Shown piece after piece: positions 52,678-61,130 of a stretch of DNA of 64,000 nucleotides. Both the position numbers and the translations under genes were made by a program. Position 1 is the stretch's first letter, and each line of letters begins with the position of its first letter. The notes under the pieces are model-generated. The model did not search any database and was not told the DNA's origin. It worked only from the letters and a program-made list of their open reading frames with translations. This DNA is from Variovorax sp. IB41 (lineage in GTDB: Bacteria > Pseudomonadota > Gammaproteobacteria > Burkholderiales > Burkholderiaceae_C): NCBI RefSeq assembly GCF_016405905.1, contig NZ_JAEFCB010000012.1, forward strand, positions 1-64,000, written 5' to 3'.

Positions 52678-53664
52678 ATGAAAAGCGATCTTCAATGGAT
52701 GCAGGCGCAGGTGGTTGCGCTGCGCGGTGTCACGCCCACGGTGCGCGAGTTCGAACTGCGGCCCGAATCGGGCTTTGCCGCGCCGTATGAACCCGGCTCC
52801 CACCTGCAGGTGCAGGTGATGACCGCGCAGGGCAGGCTGCAGACGCGCTCGTACTCGCTGGTCGGCGAGGGCGATGACCAGTGCTGGCGCATCGCGGTCA
52901 AGCGCCTGGACGACGGCCGCGGCGGCTCGCTCGCGATGTGGCAACTGGCGACCGGCGACCGGCTGCAGGTGAGCGCGCCGCAGAACCACTTTGCGCTCGA
53001 CCTTTCGGCGCCCGGCTACCTGCTGGTGGCGGGCGGCATCGGCATCACGCCGCTGGTGCTGATGGCGCAGCGCCTGGGCGCGCATGCCAAGCGCAGCGGC
53101 GTGCCCGTGAATATGCTCTACGGCGCCCGCCATGCCGGCGAGTTCGGTTACCTCCCGCACTTGCAGGCGGCGTTGGGCGAGAGCGTCGTCGCCCACGAAG
53201 GCTCGGCGCCCATCGACTTCGCTGGCGCCATTGCCGCGCTGCCGCCCGGCGGCCAGCTCTACACCTGCGGCCCGGTGCCGATGCTTGAAGCCGTCAAGCG
53301 CGCCTGGGAGGCTGCCGGCCGCGCCCCGGCCGACCTGCGCTTCGAAACCTTCGGCAGCAGCGGCCGCCTCGCGACGCAGGCCTTCACGGTGCGCATTCCC
53401 CGGCACGACCTGGCGATCACCGTGCCCGCCGACTGCACGTTGCTCGAGGCGCTCGACGCTGCCGGCGTGCAGACCCTCTCGGACTGCAAGCGCGGCGAAT
53501 GCGGCCTCTGCGCCATGGACGTGCTCGCGGTCGATGGCGAAGTCGATCACCGCGACGTGTTCCTGAGCGCCCACGAGAAAGCAGCCACCACCCGCATCTG
53601 CGCCTGCGTGTCACGCGCCGTGGGTACGCTCACGCTCGATTCCGCCTACCGCGCCGACAGCTGA
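52678..53664 (+). CDS. vanB: Vanillate O-demethylase-type reductase subunit
   Basis: A 328-residue phthalate-dioxygenase-reductase-like protein. The flavin domain (about 1-105) has RSYSLVG (TRSYSLVGEGDD), the NAD domain (about 105-235) has LLVAGGIGITPLVLMAQRL and YTCGPVPMLEAV, and the C-terminal plant-type [2Fe-2S] ferredoxin has SDCKRGECGLCAMDV with a final Cys in ICACVS. It passes electrons from NADH to VanA. Confidence 0.94.
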   Translation: MKSDLQWMQAQVVALRGVTPTVREFELRPESGFAAPYEPGSHLQVQVMTAQGRLQTRSYSLVGEGDDQCWRIAVKRLDDGRGGSLAMWQLATGDRLQVSAPQNHFALDLSAPGYLLVAGGIGITPLVLMAQRLGAHAKRSGVPVNMLYGARHAGEFGYLPHLQAALGESVVAHEGSAPIDFAGAIAALPPGGQLYTCGPVPMLEAVKRAWEAAGRAPADLRFETFGSSGRLATQAFTVRIPRHDLAITVPADCTLLEALDAAGVQTLSDCKRGECGLCAMDVLAVDGEVDHRDVFLSAHEKAATTRICACVSRAVGTLTLDSAYRADS

Positions 53665-53671
53665 GGCGCCT

Positions 53672-53708
53672 TGCGCGATGATCGCGCAGTTCATTTATTG
53701 ATCGCGCA
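53672..53708. promoter_or_regulatory. IclR-type operator candidate upstream of the ABC transporter
   Basis: TGCGCGAT-G-ATCGCGCA is a perfect 17-bp palindrome. It is followed after 10 nt by the half-site TTGATCGCGCAA. Three same-type half-sites in this arrangement resemble binding regions of IclR-family regulators of aromatic catabolism (PcaR, PobR, PcaU type). The regulator is not in this window. Confidence 0.6.
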
Positions 53709-53816
53709 ACAAAGCCCCGCGACAGGGGCCGGCTAGGTGATTGCCTGCTCCGCCGAATGTTGCAAAGTGTTGAAAATAGCCCCGGTTTCGCATTCCGTCC
53801 CTCCAAGGAAAACCTC

Positions 53817-55001
53817 ATGCAAAGACGCCATCTCATCCAGACCGCGGGCCTCTCGGCAATTGCGCTCGCAACCGCGCTCACGCTGCCGCTGGCCAGCGCA
53901 CAAGACAACAAGTTCAAGATCGGCCTGATCCTCCCGATGACGGGCCAGTCGGCCTCCACCGGCCGCCAGATCGAAGCCGCCGCGCGCCTGTACATGGCGC
54001 AGAACGGCGACACCGTGGCCGGCAAGAAGGTCGAGCTCATCGTCAAGGACGACACGGGCCTGCCCGACGTGACCAAGCGCCTCGCGCAGGAGCTGGTGGT
54101 GAACGACAAGGTCAACGTGCTGGCCGGCTTCGGCCTCACGCCGCTGGCCCTGGCCGTGGCTCCGATCGCCACGCAGTCCAAGACCCCCGAAGTGGTGATG
54201 GCCGCGGCCACCTCCAGCATCACCGAGGCCTCGCCCTACATCGTGCGTTCGAGCTTCACGCTGCCGCAGGTGTCGGTCGCCATGGGCGACTGGGCGCCCA
54301 AGAACGGCGTGAAGACGGTCGTCACGCTGGTGGCCGACTACGGCCCCGGCAACGATGCCGAGAAGTTCTTCAGCGAGCGCTTCCAGCTCAATGGCGGCAA
54401 GGTGATCGAAAAACTGCGCGTGCCGCTGCGCAACCCCGACTTCGCGCCGTTCCTGCAGAAGGTGCGCGACGCCAAGCCCGATGCGCTGTTCGTCTTCGTG
54501 CCCTCGGGCGCGGGCGCGGCGGTGATGAAGCAGTTTCTCGAACGCGGCATGGACAAGGCCGGCATCCGCATGATCGCCACCGGCGACGTGACCGATGACG
54601 ATCAACTGAACGACATGGGCGACGGCGCGCTCGGCGTGGTCACCTCGCACCACTACTCGGCCGCGCACCCCTCGGCCGCGAACAAGAAGTTCGTCGACGC
54701 TTTCCAGAAGGCCAACCCCAAGATGCGCCCCAACTTCATGGCCGTCGGCGGCTATGACGGCATGCGCGTGATCTACGAAGCGCTCAAGACCACCAAGGGC
54801 CAGGGCGGCGGCGAAGCGCTGCTGGCGGCCATGAAGGGCCAGGTCTTCGAGAGCCCGCGCGGCCAGGTGCTGATCGATGCGCAGACGCGCGACATCGTGC
54901 AGGACGTGTACCTGCGCAAGGTCGAGAAGAAGGATGGGCAGCTCTACAACATCGAGTTCGATGTGATCAAGGGCGTGAAGGACCCGGGCAAGGCGAAGTA
55001 A
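53817..55001 (+). CDS. livK: Branched-chain-type ABC transporter substrate-binding protein
   Basis: A 394-residue periplasmic type-I receptor (LivK/PBP1 family) with a signal peptide ending LASAQD. Typical blocks are KIGLILPMTGQSASTGRQIEAAARLYM, LVVNDKVNVLAGFG and VTLVADYGPGNDAEKFF. In Burkholderiales many such receptors bind aromatic acids. Proximity to vanAB and a tannase gene favours that here. The ATG at 53817, 7 nt after AAGGA, starts the signal peptide. Confidence 0.9.
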   Translation: MQRRHLIQTAGLSAIALATALTLPLASAQDNKFKIGLILPMTGQSASTGRQIEAAARLYMAQNGDTVAGKKVELIVKDDTGLPDVTKRLAQELVVNDKVNVLAGFGLTPLALAVAPIATQSKTPEVVMAAATSSITEASPYIVRSSFTLPQVSVAMGDWAPKNGVKTVVTLVADYGPGNDAEKFFSERFQLNGGKVIEKLRVPLRNPDFAPFLQKVRDAKPDALFVFVPSGAGAAVMKQFLERGMDKAGIRMIATGDVTDDDQLNDMGDGALGVVTSHHYSAAHPSAANKKFVDAFQKANPKMRPNFMAVGGYDGMRVIYEALKTTKGQGGGEALLAAMKGQVFESPRGQVLIDAQTRDIVQDVYLRKVEKKDGQLYNIEFDVIKGVKDPGKAK

Positions 55002-55049
55002 GGCGCTTCCCGGGGGCATGAGGTGCATCGTTGTTCAGGGTGCGATCCC

Positions 55050-55131
55050 GCCGACGGGGTACCTTGCTCCGCGAATGTCCCCCGCCCTTCGGGCTCCTCC
55101 TTGATTTCGCTGCGCAAGGCACCCCGTCGGC
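55050..55131. repeat. Long-armed palindromic repeat (family C, copy 2)
   Basis: Arms GCCGACGGGGTACCTTGC and GCAAGGCACCCCGTCGGC pair at 17 of 18 positions. They enclose a core containing, on the minus strand, GCAGCGAAATCAAGGAGGAG and GGGGGACATTCGCGGAG. The copy is inverted relative to copy 3. Confidence 0.85.
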
Positions 55132-55184
55132 GTGCTCGTTATCCAGTGCAGTCGTTGATTGGCCAGCACCACGACAGCGCTCTG

Positions 55185-55284
55185 CATGCGCAGGGCATCG
55201 GGTGCTCCCCGCAGCGAAATCAAGGAGGAGGGGCGAAGCTCCGGGGGACATTCGCGGAGGGGAGTACCCGATGCCCTGCGCATG
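55185..55284. repeat. Long-armed palindromic repeat (family C, copy 3)
   Basis: Arms at 55185-55203 and 55266-55284 are a perfect 19-bp inverted repeat (CATGCGCAGGGCATCGGGT). The core (GCAGCGAAATCAAGGAGGAG and GGGGGACATTCGCGGAG) is shared with copy 2, but the arm sequence is unrelated. With copy 2 it fills the 315-bp livK-livH gap. Confidence 0.85.
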
Positions 55285-55316
55285 TGCCCTGAACGCCAGC
55301 ACCCGAACAAACAAAT

Positions 55317-56189
55317 ATGTTGACCATTCTTTTTGACGGCATCGCCTACGGCATGCTGCTCTTCGTTCTCGCCGTCGGCCTGGCCGTGACGCTCGGGCTG
55401 ATGAACTTCATCAACCTCGCGCACGGCGCATTCGCCATGGCGGGCGGCTACCTCACCGTGTTCGCGATGCAGAAGCTCGGCATGCCGTTCCTGGCCTGCC
55501 TGCCGTTCGCGTTCATCGTCGTCGCGCTGGCTGGCGCGCTGCTCGAGCGCACGCTCTACCGGCCGATGTACGGCAAGCCGCACCTGGACCAGGTGCTCTT
55601 TTCCATCGGCCTCGCGTTCATGGCGGTGGCCGCCATCGACTACTTCGTCGGCTCCTCGCAGCAGAACGTGCAGCTGCCCGAGTGGCTGCGCGGCCGCACC
55701 GAGATCGGCGACGGCGCGCTGCTGCTGGGCATGGGGCACTACCGGCTCTTCATCATCGGCGTGTGCGCGGTGCTCACCGTCGTGCTGCAGCTCATCCTCT
55801 CGAAGACGCGCTTCGGCAGCCGTCTGCGCGCCGCGGTGGACGACCCGCGCGTGGCCGCGGGCCTGGGCATCAACGTGAACATCGTGTTTCTCATGACCTT
55901 CGCCGTCGGCTCGGGCCTGGCGGGCCTGGGCGGTGCGCTGGGCGCGGAGATCCTCGGGCTCGATCCGACCTTTCCGCTCAAGTACATGATCTATTTCCTG
56001 ATCGTGGTATCGGTGGGCGGCACCTCGTCGATCACCGGGCCGCTCGCGGCCGCGCTGCTGCTCGGCATTGCCGATGTGGCGGGCAAGTACTTCATTCCGA
56101 AGATGGGCGCGTTCACGGTCTACCTGCTGATGATCCTGATCCTGATGTGGCGGCCGCAAGGGCTGTTCACGCGCAAGGGAGGGCGTTGA
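55317..56189 (+). CDS. livH: Branched-chain-type ABC transporter permease (LivH)
   Basis: A 290-residue inner-membrane permease with 8-9 membrane segments and the family block GLMNFINLAHGAFAMAGGYL. The loop LSKTRFGSRLRAAVDDPRVAAGLGINV contacts the ATPases. It heterodimerises with LivM, encoded 1 bp downstream. It is separated from the receptor gene by two palindromic repeats. Confidence 0.95.
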   Translation: MLTILFDGIAYGMLLFVLAVGLAVTLGLMNFINLAHGAFAMAGGYLTVFAMQKLGMPFLACLPFAFIVVALAGALLERTLYRPMYGKPHLDQVLFSIGLAFMAVAAIDYFVGSSQQNVQLPEWLRGRTEIGDGALLLGMGHYRLFIIGVCAVLTVVLQLILSKTRFGSRLRAAVDDPRVAAGLGINVNIVFLMTFAVGSGLAGLGGALGAEILGLDPTFPLKYMIYFLIVVSVGGTSSITGPLAAALLLGIADVAGKYFIPKMGAFTVYLLMILILMWRPQGLFTRKGGR

Positions 56190-56190
56190 G

Positions 56191-57195
56191 ATGAGCACGC
56201 CTTCTTCCTCCACCACCGCAACCTACGAGTCGGCCCTGCTGCGCACCGCGCGCTGGCGGCCATGGGAGTTCGTGGTCTGGGCGGTGGCGTTCGCGCTGCC
56301 GCTGGTGGTGCCCTCGCACTCGCTGCTGGTCAACGAGATCGCCATCGTCGCGCTGTTCGCGATGTCGCTGGACCTGATCCTCGGCTACACCGGCATCGTC
56401 TCGCTCGGGCATGCCGCGTTCTTCGGCTTCGGCGCGTACGCGGCGGCGCTGTTCGCCAAGCTGGTGATGCCGGACCCGACCGTGGGTCTGGTGTTCGCGA
56501 CCGTGCTCTCGGCGCTGCTCGGCCTCGTGGCCAGCGTGACGATCCTGCGCGGCAGCGACCTCACGCGGCTCATGGTCACGCTGGGCACCGCGCTGCTGCT
56601 GCTCGAACTGGCCAACAAGCTCGACTGGCTCACCGGCGGTGCGGACGGCCTGCAGGGCGTGGTGATGGGGCCCGTGCTCGGTCTCTTCGAGTTCGACCTC
56701 TACGGCCGCACCGCCGCCTGGTATTCGCTCGCGGTGATGCTGGTGCTGTTCCTCGTGATGCGCCGGCTGGTGCATTCGCCGTTCGGCGCGACGTTGAAGG
56801 CGATCCGCGACAACCGGCTGCGCGCGATGGCCATCGGCATTCCGGTGGTGTCGCGGCTCGCGGTCATCTACACGGTGGCGGCGGGCATTGCCGGCGCGGC
56901 GGGCGCGCTGCTCGCGCAGACCACCGGCTTCGCCTCGCTCGACGTGCTGGCCTTCGACCGCTCGGCCGACGTGCTGCTGATGCTGGTGATCGGCGGCGTG
57001 GGCTGGCTCTATGGCGGCGTGGCGGGCGCCATCGTCTTCAAGCTGCTGCAGAACTGGCTCTCGGCCGTGACGCCGCAGTACTGGATGTTCTGGATCGGCC
57101 TGATCCTCGTGCTGCTGGTGCTCGTGGGGCGCGACCGGCTACTCAAACCATGGACATGGTTCGGAGTCGGCAAGAAGAAGGGTGGTGCGGCATGA
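56191..57195 (+). CDS. livM: Branched-chain-type ABC transporter permease (LivM)
   Basis: A 334-residue permease with about ten membrane segments. Family blocks are GYTGIVSLGHAAFFGFGAYAAAL and HSPFGATLKAIRDNRLRAMAIGIPV. The C-terminus is basic (FGVGKKKGGAA). It overlaps the LivG gene by 4 nt (ATGA). Confidence 0.95.
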   Translation: MSTPSSSTTATYESALLRTARWRPWEFVVWAVAFALPLVVPSHSLLVNEIAIVALFAMSLDLILGYTGIVSLGHAAFFGFGAYAAALFAKLVMPDPTVGLVFATVLSALLGLVASVTILRGSDLTRLMVTLGTALLLLELANKLDWLTGGADGLQGVVMGPVLGLFEFDLYGRTAAWYSLAVMLVLFLVMRRLVHSPFGATLKAIRDNRLRAMAIGIPVVSRLAVIYTVAAGIAGAAGALLAQTTGFASLDVLAFDRSADVLLMLVIGGVGWLYGGVAGAIVFKLLQNWLSAVTPQYWMFWIGLILVLLVLVGRDRLLKPWTWFGVGKKKGGAA

Positions 57196-57962
57196 CCACG
57201 ACCACCGAAACCGTGCTCTCGACGCAAGGCCTCGTGATGCGCTTCGGCGGCATCACCGCCACCAACAACGTCACGATGGAATTGAAGCGCGGCGCACGCC
57301 ACGCGCTCATCGGCCCGAACGGCGCGGGCAAGACCACGCTGATCAACCTCTTGACCGGCGTGCTCACGCCGACCGAAGGCCGCATCACGCTGCTCGGCGA
57401 AGACATCACCACGCTCGCGCCGCACAAGCGCGTGGCGCGCGGGCTGGTGCGCACCTTCCAGATCAACCAGCTGTTCGACTCGATGACGCCGCTGGAGACG
57501 CTGGCGCTCGTGGTGTCGCAACAGAAGGGCATCGCCGCGCAATGGTGGCGCCCGCTCGGCGGCACCAAGGGCATCGCGGAGCGGGCAGGGCAACTGCTCG
57601 AACAGTTCCATCTCTCCGATGTCGCAAGACAGCAGACGAAGTTCATGGCGTATGGCAAGCGCCGCCTGCTGGAAATCGCCATCGCGCTCGCCTGCGAGCC
57701 GCGCGTGCTGCTGCTCGACGAGCCCGTGGCGGGCGTGCCGGCGGGCGAGCGCGAAGAGCTGCTGCAGACCGTGGCCGCGCTCCCGGCCGATGTGTCGGTG
57801 CTGCTGATCGAGCACGACATGGACCTGGTGTTCAGCTTTGCCGACCGCATGACGGTGCTGGTCAACGGCACCCTGCTGACCGAGGGTGACCCAGAGACCA
57901 TCGCCAACGATCCGAAGGTCAAAGAGGTCTATCTAGGTCACGGGGAGAACGCCCATGTCTGA
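57192..57962 (+). CDS. livG: Branched-chain-type ABC transporter ATP-binding protein (LivG)
   Basis: A 256-residue ABC ATPase: Walker A GPNGAGKTT, Q-loop TFQINQLFDSMT, a weak signature region MAYGKRRLLEIA in place of LSGGQ, Walker B RVLLLDEPVAGV, and switch His in LIEHDMDLVF. The YGKRR variant at the signature position is common in this LivG subgroup. It overlaps livM by 4 nt and livF by 8 nt. Confidence 0.94.
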   Translation: MTTTTETVLSTQGLVMRFGGITATNNVTMELKRGARHALIGPNGAGKTTLINLLTGVLTPTEGRITLLGEDITTLAPHKRVARGLVRTFQINQLFDSMTPLETLALVVSQQKGIAAQWWRPLGGTKGIAERAGQLLEQFHLSDVARQQTKFMAYGKRRLLEIAIALACEPRVLLLDEPVAGVPAGEREELLQTVAALPADVSVLLIEHDMDLVFSFADRMTVLVNGTLLTEGDPETIANDPKVKEVYLGHGENAHV

Positions 57963-58659
57963 GCTGCTTCGCATCGACAACCTGAGCGCGGGCTACGGCG
58001 AGGCCGTGGTGCTGCACGACGTGGCGTTCGCGCTCGGCGAAGGGCAGACGCTCGCGCTGCTGGGCCGCAACGGCACGGGCAAGACGACGCTGATCAACAC
58101 GCTTGCGGGCGCCACGCGCCAGCATGGCGGCACCATCGCGCTCGGCGGGCAGGCGCTGCACAAGCTCGCGCCGCACCAGCGTGCTGCAGCGGGCATCGGC
58201 TGGGTGCCGCAGGAGCGCAACATCTTCAAGTCGCTCACGGTGCACGAGAACCTCACGGCGGTGGAGCGGCCCGGCAAGTGGAACCCGCAGCGCGTCTACG
58301 AGATGTTCCCGCGTCTTGCGGAACGCAAGACCAACCTCGGCACGCAGCTCTCGGGCGGCGAACAGCAGATGCTGGCCGTCGGCCGCGCGCTGGTGCTGAA
58401 CCCGAAGCTGCTGCTGCTGGACGAACCGCTCGAAGGCCTCGCGCCGATCATCGTGGAAGAGCTGCTGCGCGCCATCCGACGCATCACGCAGGACGAGGGG
58501 CTGGCCGCGATCATCGTGGAGCAGCACCCGCAGGCGATCCTCGCGATTTCCGACCACGCGGTGGTGCTCGACCACGGCACCATCGTCCACACCGACAGCG
58601 CGGCCGCCCTGCGCAGCCAGCCGCAGGTGCTCGAACGGTTGCTGGGCGTGGCGCGGTAG
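57955..58659 (+). CDS. livF: Branched-chain-type ABC transporter ATP-binding protein (LivF)
   Basis: A 234-residue ABC ATPase: Walker A GRNGTGKTT, WVPQERNIFKSLTVHENL (LivF Q-loop), signature LSGGEQQM, Walker B LLLLDEPLEGL, and switch His in IIVEQHPQAIL. It completes the five-gene transporter and is followed 37 bp later by the esterase gene, so the importer and esterase may form one operon. Confidence 0.95.
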   Translation: MSELLRIDNLSAGYGEAVVLHDVAFALGEGQTLALLGRNGTGKTTLINTLAGATRQHGGTIALGGQALHKLAPHQRAAAGIGWVPQERNIFKSLTVHENLTAVERPGKWNPQRVYEMFPRLAERKTNLGTQLSGGEQQMLAVGRALVLNPKLLLLDEPLEGLAPIIVEELLRAIRRITQDEGLAAIIVEQHPQAILAISDHAVVLDHGTIVHTDSAAALRSQPQVLERLLGVAR

Positions 58660-58696
58660 CAGTAGCAGCCACGGCGAACAACAAGGAGACAGACAG

Positions 58697-60397
58697 ATGG
58701 CGATCCCGAAGACAGTGTTTTGCGGGGGCGCCATGCTGGCGGCCGCCGCGTTGCTCGCCGCATGCGGCACCCCCGTGGGGCCGAGGGCGCTCACGCTCGG
58801 CGGCGAGCCGGCAACGGCCTGCGCGGCTCTGGCCGCACCGATCGCGCCTGCGGCGATCGGCCTGCCGAGCGGCGCCGCGACCATCGACTCGGCGACGCTC
58901 GTGGCCGCATCGCCGCTGGCGGTTGCCGAGCGCGGGCCCAGCCCCTCGGCGCGCATCACGCCGGTGACGCCCGCGCACTGCAAGGTGCTCGGCCGCATCG
59001 CGCCGCTCGACGCGAGCGCGCCGCCGATCCTGTTCCAGGTCAACCTGCCGCTCGCGTGGAACGGGCGCAGCGTGCAGTACGGCGGCGGCGGCTTCAACGG
59101 CGTGCTGATCACCGGCCTCTCGCTGGTTCCGGCGGGCCGCTTCGACCAGCCCACCCCGCTCGCGCAGGGCTACGTGACCTACGGCACCGACTCCGGCCAC
59201 CAGAACGTGCAGGGCCAGCCGCCGCAAGCCTTCGCGCTCAACGACGAGGCGCTCGTGAACTTCGCGCATGCCTCGTACAAGAAGGTGCGCGACGTGGCCG
59301 TGGCATTGATGCAGCGCGCCTACGGGCAGGCGCCGCAGAAGCTCTATTTCATGGGCAGCTCCGAAGGCGGGCGCGAGGCGCTCACGATGGCGCAGCGCTA
59401 TCCGCAGGACTTCGACGGCGTCTTCAGCCGCGTGCCGGTCATCAACTGGACGGGCCTGCAGCACGCGGGCACACGCAACGGCATCGCGACCTTCGGTGAA
59501 GGGTGGCTGCGGCCCGCGCAGGTGCAGCTGGTGCACAACGCGGTGCTCGCATCGTGCGATGCCGCGGACGGCGTGGCGGACCGCATCGTGTCGAACCCGG
59601 TGGCATGCCTGCAGCGCTTCGATCCGGCCACCTTGCGCTGTGCGGCGGGCACGAGCGGCGACAACTGTCTCAACGATGCGCAGGTGCAGGCGGTGCGCAC
59701 GCTGCGCTCGCCGTGGCGCGCGCCCGTGCCGCTGGCCAACGGTGTCACCGAATACCCGGGCTGGGGCATCGGCGGCGAAGGCACGCCGGCCTTCGCCTCG
59801 ATGGGCGGCTGGAATGCATGGTGGACGGGCACCGCCGCGCCGACCGTGCCGCCGCAGCCGAGCAACGGCATCGCGTGGTTCTATGGCAGTGGGGCGCTGC
59901 AGTATTTCTACGCACGCAATCCATCGCTGGACGTGCGCAACTACCGCGCCGAAGATTTCGCGGCGCGCATCGCCACCGTGTCGCAATTGATGGACTCGAC
60001 CAATCCGGACCTCAGCGCCTTCAACGCGCGCGGCGGCAAGCTCCTGATGCTGGAGCACATGGCCGACTACGCGCAGAGCCCGTTCGCGGGCATCCGCTAC
60101 TACGAGTCGGTGGTCGCGCGCCTGGGGCGCGACAACGTGGACCGCTTCATGCGCCTGTACACCGCGCCCGGCGTGGACCATGTGGGCAGCGGCGCGCCGG
60201 CCAATGTCGACATGCTCGGCGCGCTGGCCGATTGGGTCGAGCGCGGCCGCGCGCCGGCCGGGCTGCAACTCGCCGAGCAGGAGGTGCAGCCGCCGTTCAA
60301 GACCATTCGCGCACGTCCGCTGTGCGAGTGGCCGCTGTGGCCGCGCTATGTGAGCGGCGATGCGTCGCAGGCGGCGAGCTTCCAGTGCGCGAGGTAA
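58697..60397 (+). CDS. Tannase/feruloyl esterase family lipoprotein
   Basis: A 566-residue exported serine esterase with a lipobox (LLAAC, Cys about residue 23). The nucleophile elbow is MGSSEGGREAL. CDAADGVADRIVSNPVAC is the typical calcium/disulphide segment, and the catalytic His is probably in APGVDHVGSG. The family hydrolyses gallate and ferulate esters. Position after an aromatic-type importer and near vanAB suggests a route from plant phenolic esters to ferulate- or vanillate-like acids, which is inferred. Confidence 0.9.
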   Translation: MAIPKTVFCGGAMLAAAALLAACGTPVGPRALTLGGEPATACAALAAPIAPAAIGLPSGAATIDSATLVAASPLAVAERGPSPSARITPVTPAHCKVLGRIAPLDASAPPILFQVNLPLAWNGRSVQYGGGGFNGVLITGLSLVPAGRFDQPTPLAQGYVTYGTDSGHQNVQGQPPQAFALNDEALVNFAHASYKKVRDVAVALMQRAYGQAPQKLYFMGSSEGGREALTMAQRYPQDFDGVFSRVPVINWTGLQHAGTRNGIATFGEGWLRPAQVQLVHNAVLASCDAADGVADRIVSNPVACLQRFDPATLRCAAGTSGDNCLNDAQVQAVRTLRSPWRAPVPLANGVTEYPGWGIGGEGTPAFASMGGWNAWWTGTAAPTVPPQPSNGIAWFYGSGALQYFYARNPSLDVRNYRAEDFAARIATVSQLMDSTNPDLSAFNARGGKLLMLEHMADYAQSPFAGIRYYESVVARLGRDNVDRFMRLYTAPGVDHVGSGAPANVDMLGALADWVERGRAPAGLQLAEQEVQPPFKTIRARPLCEWPLWPRYVSGDASQAASFQCAR

Positions 60398-60404
60398 TGC
60401 AGGT

Positions 60405-61130
60405 TTAGATCGCGCAGCCGTCGGGGCCGCACGCCGGCGCCGTGCTCGCGGGCTGCGGCGGCGTGGCGAAGGTCGCGAGCTGCGCCTTCCATTCGTCCGG
60501 GCGGCCGAGCCATGGGCCGATGTCTACGAGGCTTGCAGGGCCGCCGGCATGTGCGAGCACGAAGGTCGGAAAGCCCTGGCCGCCTGCGCGTTGCAACAGC
60601 TGTCGGCTCGCGGCGATGTGCTGCTCAGTTGCTTGGCCGGACAGTCGCGCGAAGTTCGATGCGAAAGCCTTCGCATCGAAGCCGAGTTCGACGGCCACCG
60701 CGGTGAGCACATCTGCATCGGCGATGCGCCGGCCTTCGACGTAGTGCGCGTGCTGCAGGCGATGAATCATGTCGAGCCCGCCGCCTTCGCGCAGCGCTTC
60801 GGCGGCGAGGACCGCAGCAGTCGGCGGCTCGGAATCCATCACCGCGCCGGTGTCGCGCAGCAATCCCTCGAAGTAAGCCTCGCCGAACGGCTGGCCCGTG
60901 AGTTCGGCGATGCGCCGGTCGTGCGGCATCACGTACTCGCGCCACTGCGGGGAGATCGCGCGGCGGTTGGCGCCGGTCATCATGCCGCCGCCGTGGAACT
61001 CGACTTTCAGCCCCGGCACGCCGCGCGCCGCATCGACCAGCGGCGCGGCCGCGTAGCACCAGCCGCACATCGGGTCGAAGATGTAGTGCAGCGTGGCGGT
61101 GTCGCCGTTGTCGTCGTTCACTGCGGCCAT
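60405..61130 (-). CDS. DsbA/FrnE-family thioredoxin-fold protein
   Basis: A 241-residue cytoplasmic DsbA-like protein with active site CGWC (about residues 22-25, in FDPMCGWCYAAAP), a helical insertion, and the cis-Pro loop GFPTFVL. The last eight residues add a second Cys pair (CGPDGCAI). Relatives act as disulphide reductases/isomerases or 2-hydroxychromene-2-carboxylate-isomerase-like enzymes. It overlaps the upstream MBL-fold gene by 13 bp, so both are co-translated. Confidence 0.88.
   Translation of the reverse strand: MAAVNDDNGDTATLHYIFDPMCGWCYAAAPLVDAARGVPGLKVEFHGGGMMTGANRRAISPQWREYVMPHDRRIAELTGQPFGEAYFEGLLRDTGAVMDSEPPTAAVLAAEALREGGGLDMIHRLQHAHYVEGRRIADADVLTAVAVELGFDAKAFASNFARLSGQATEQHIAASRQLLQRAGGQGFPTFVLAHAGGPASLVDIGPWLGRPDEWKAQLATFATPPQPASTAPACGPDGCAI

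Noticed and set aside
55021..55316. A CRISPR array or insertion-sequence remnant between livK and livH
   Set aside because: There are no regularly spaced direct repeats and no transposase fragment. The structure is two inverted palindromic repeats with a shared core.
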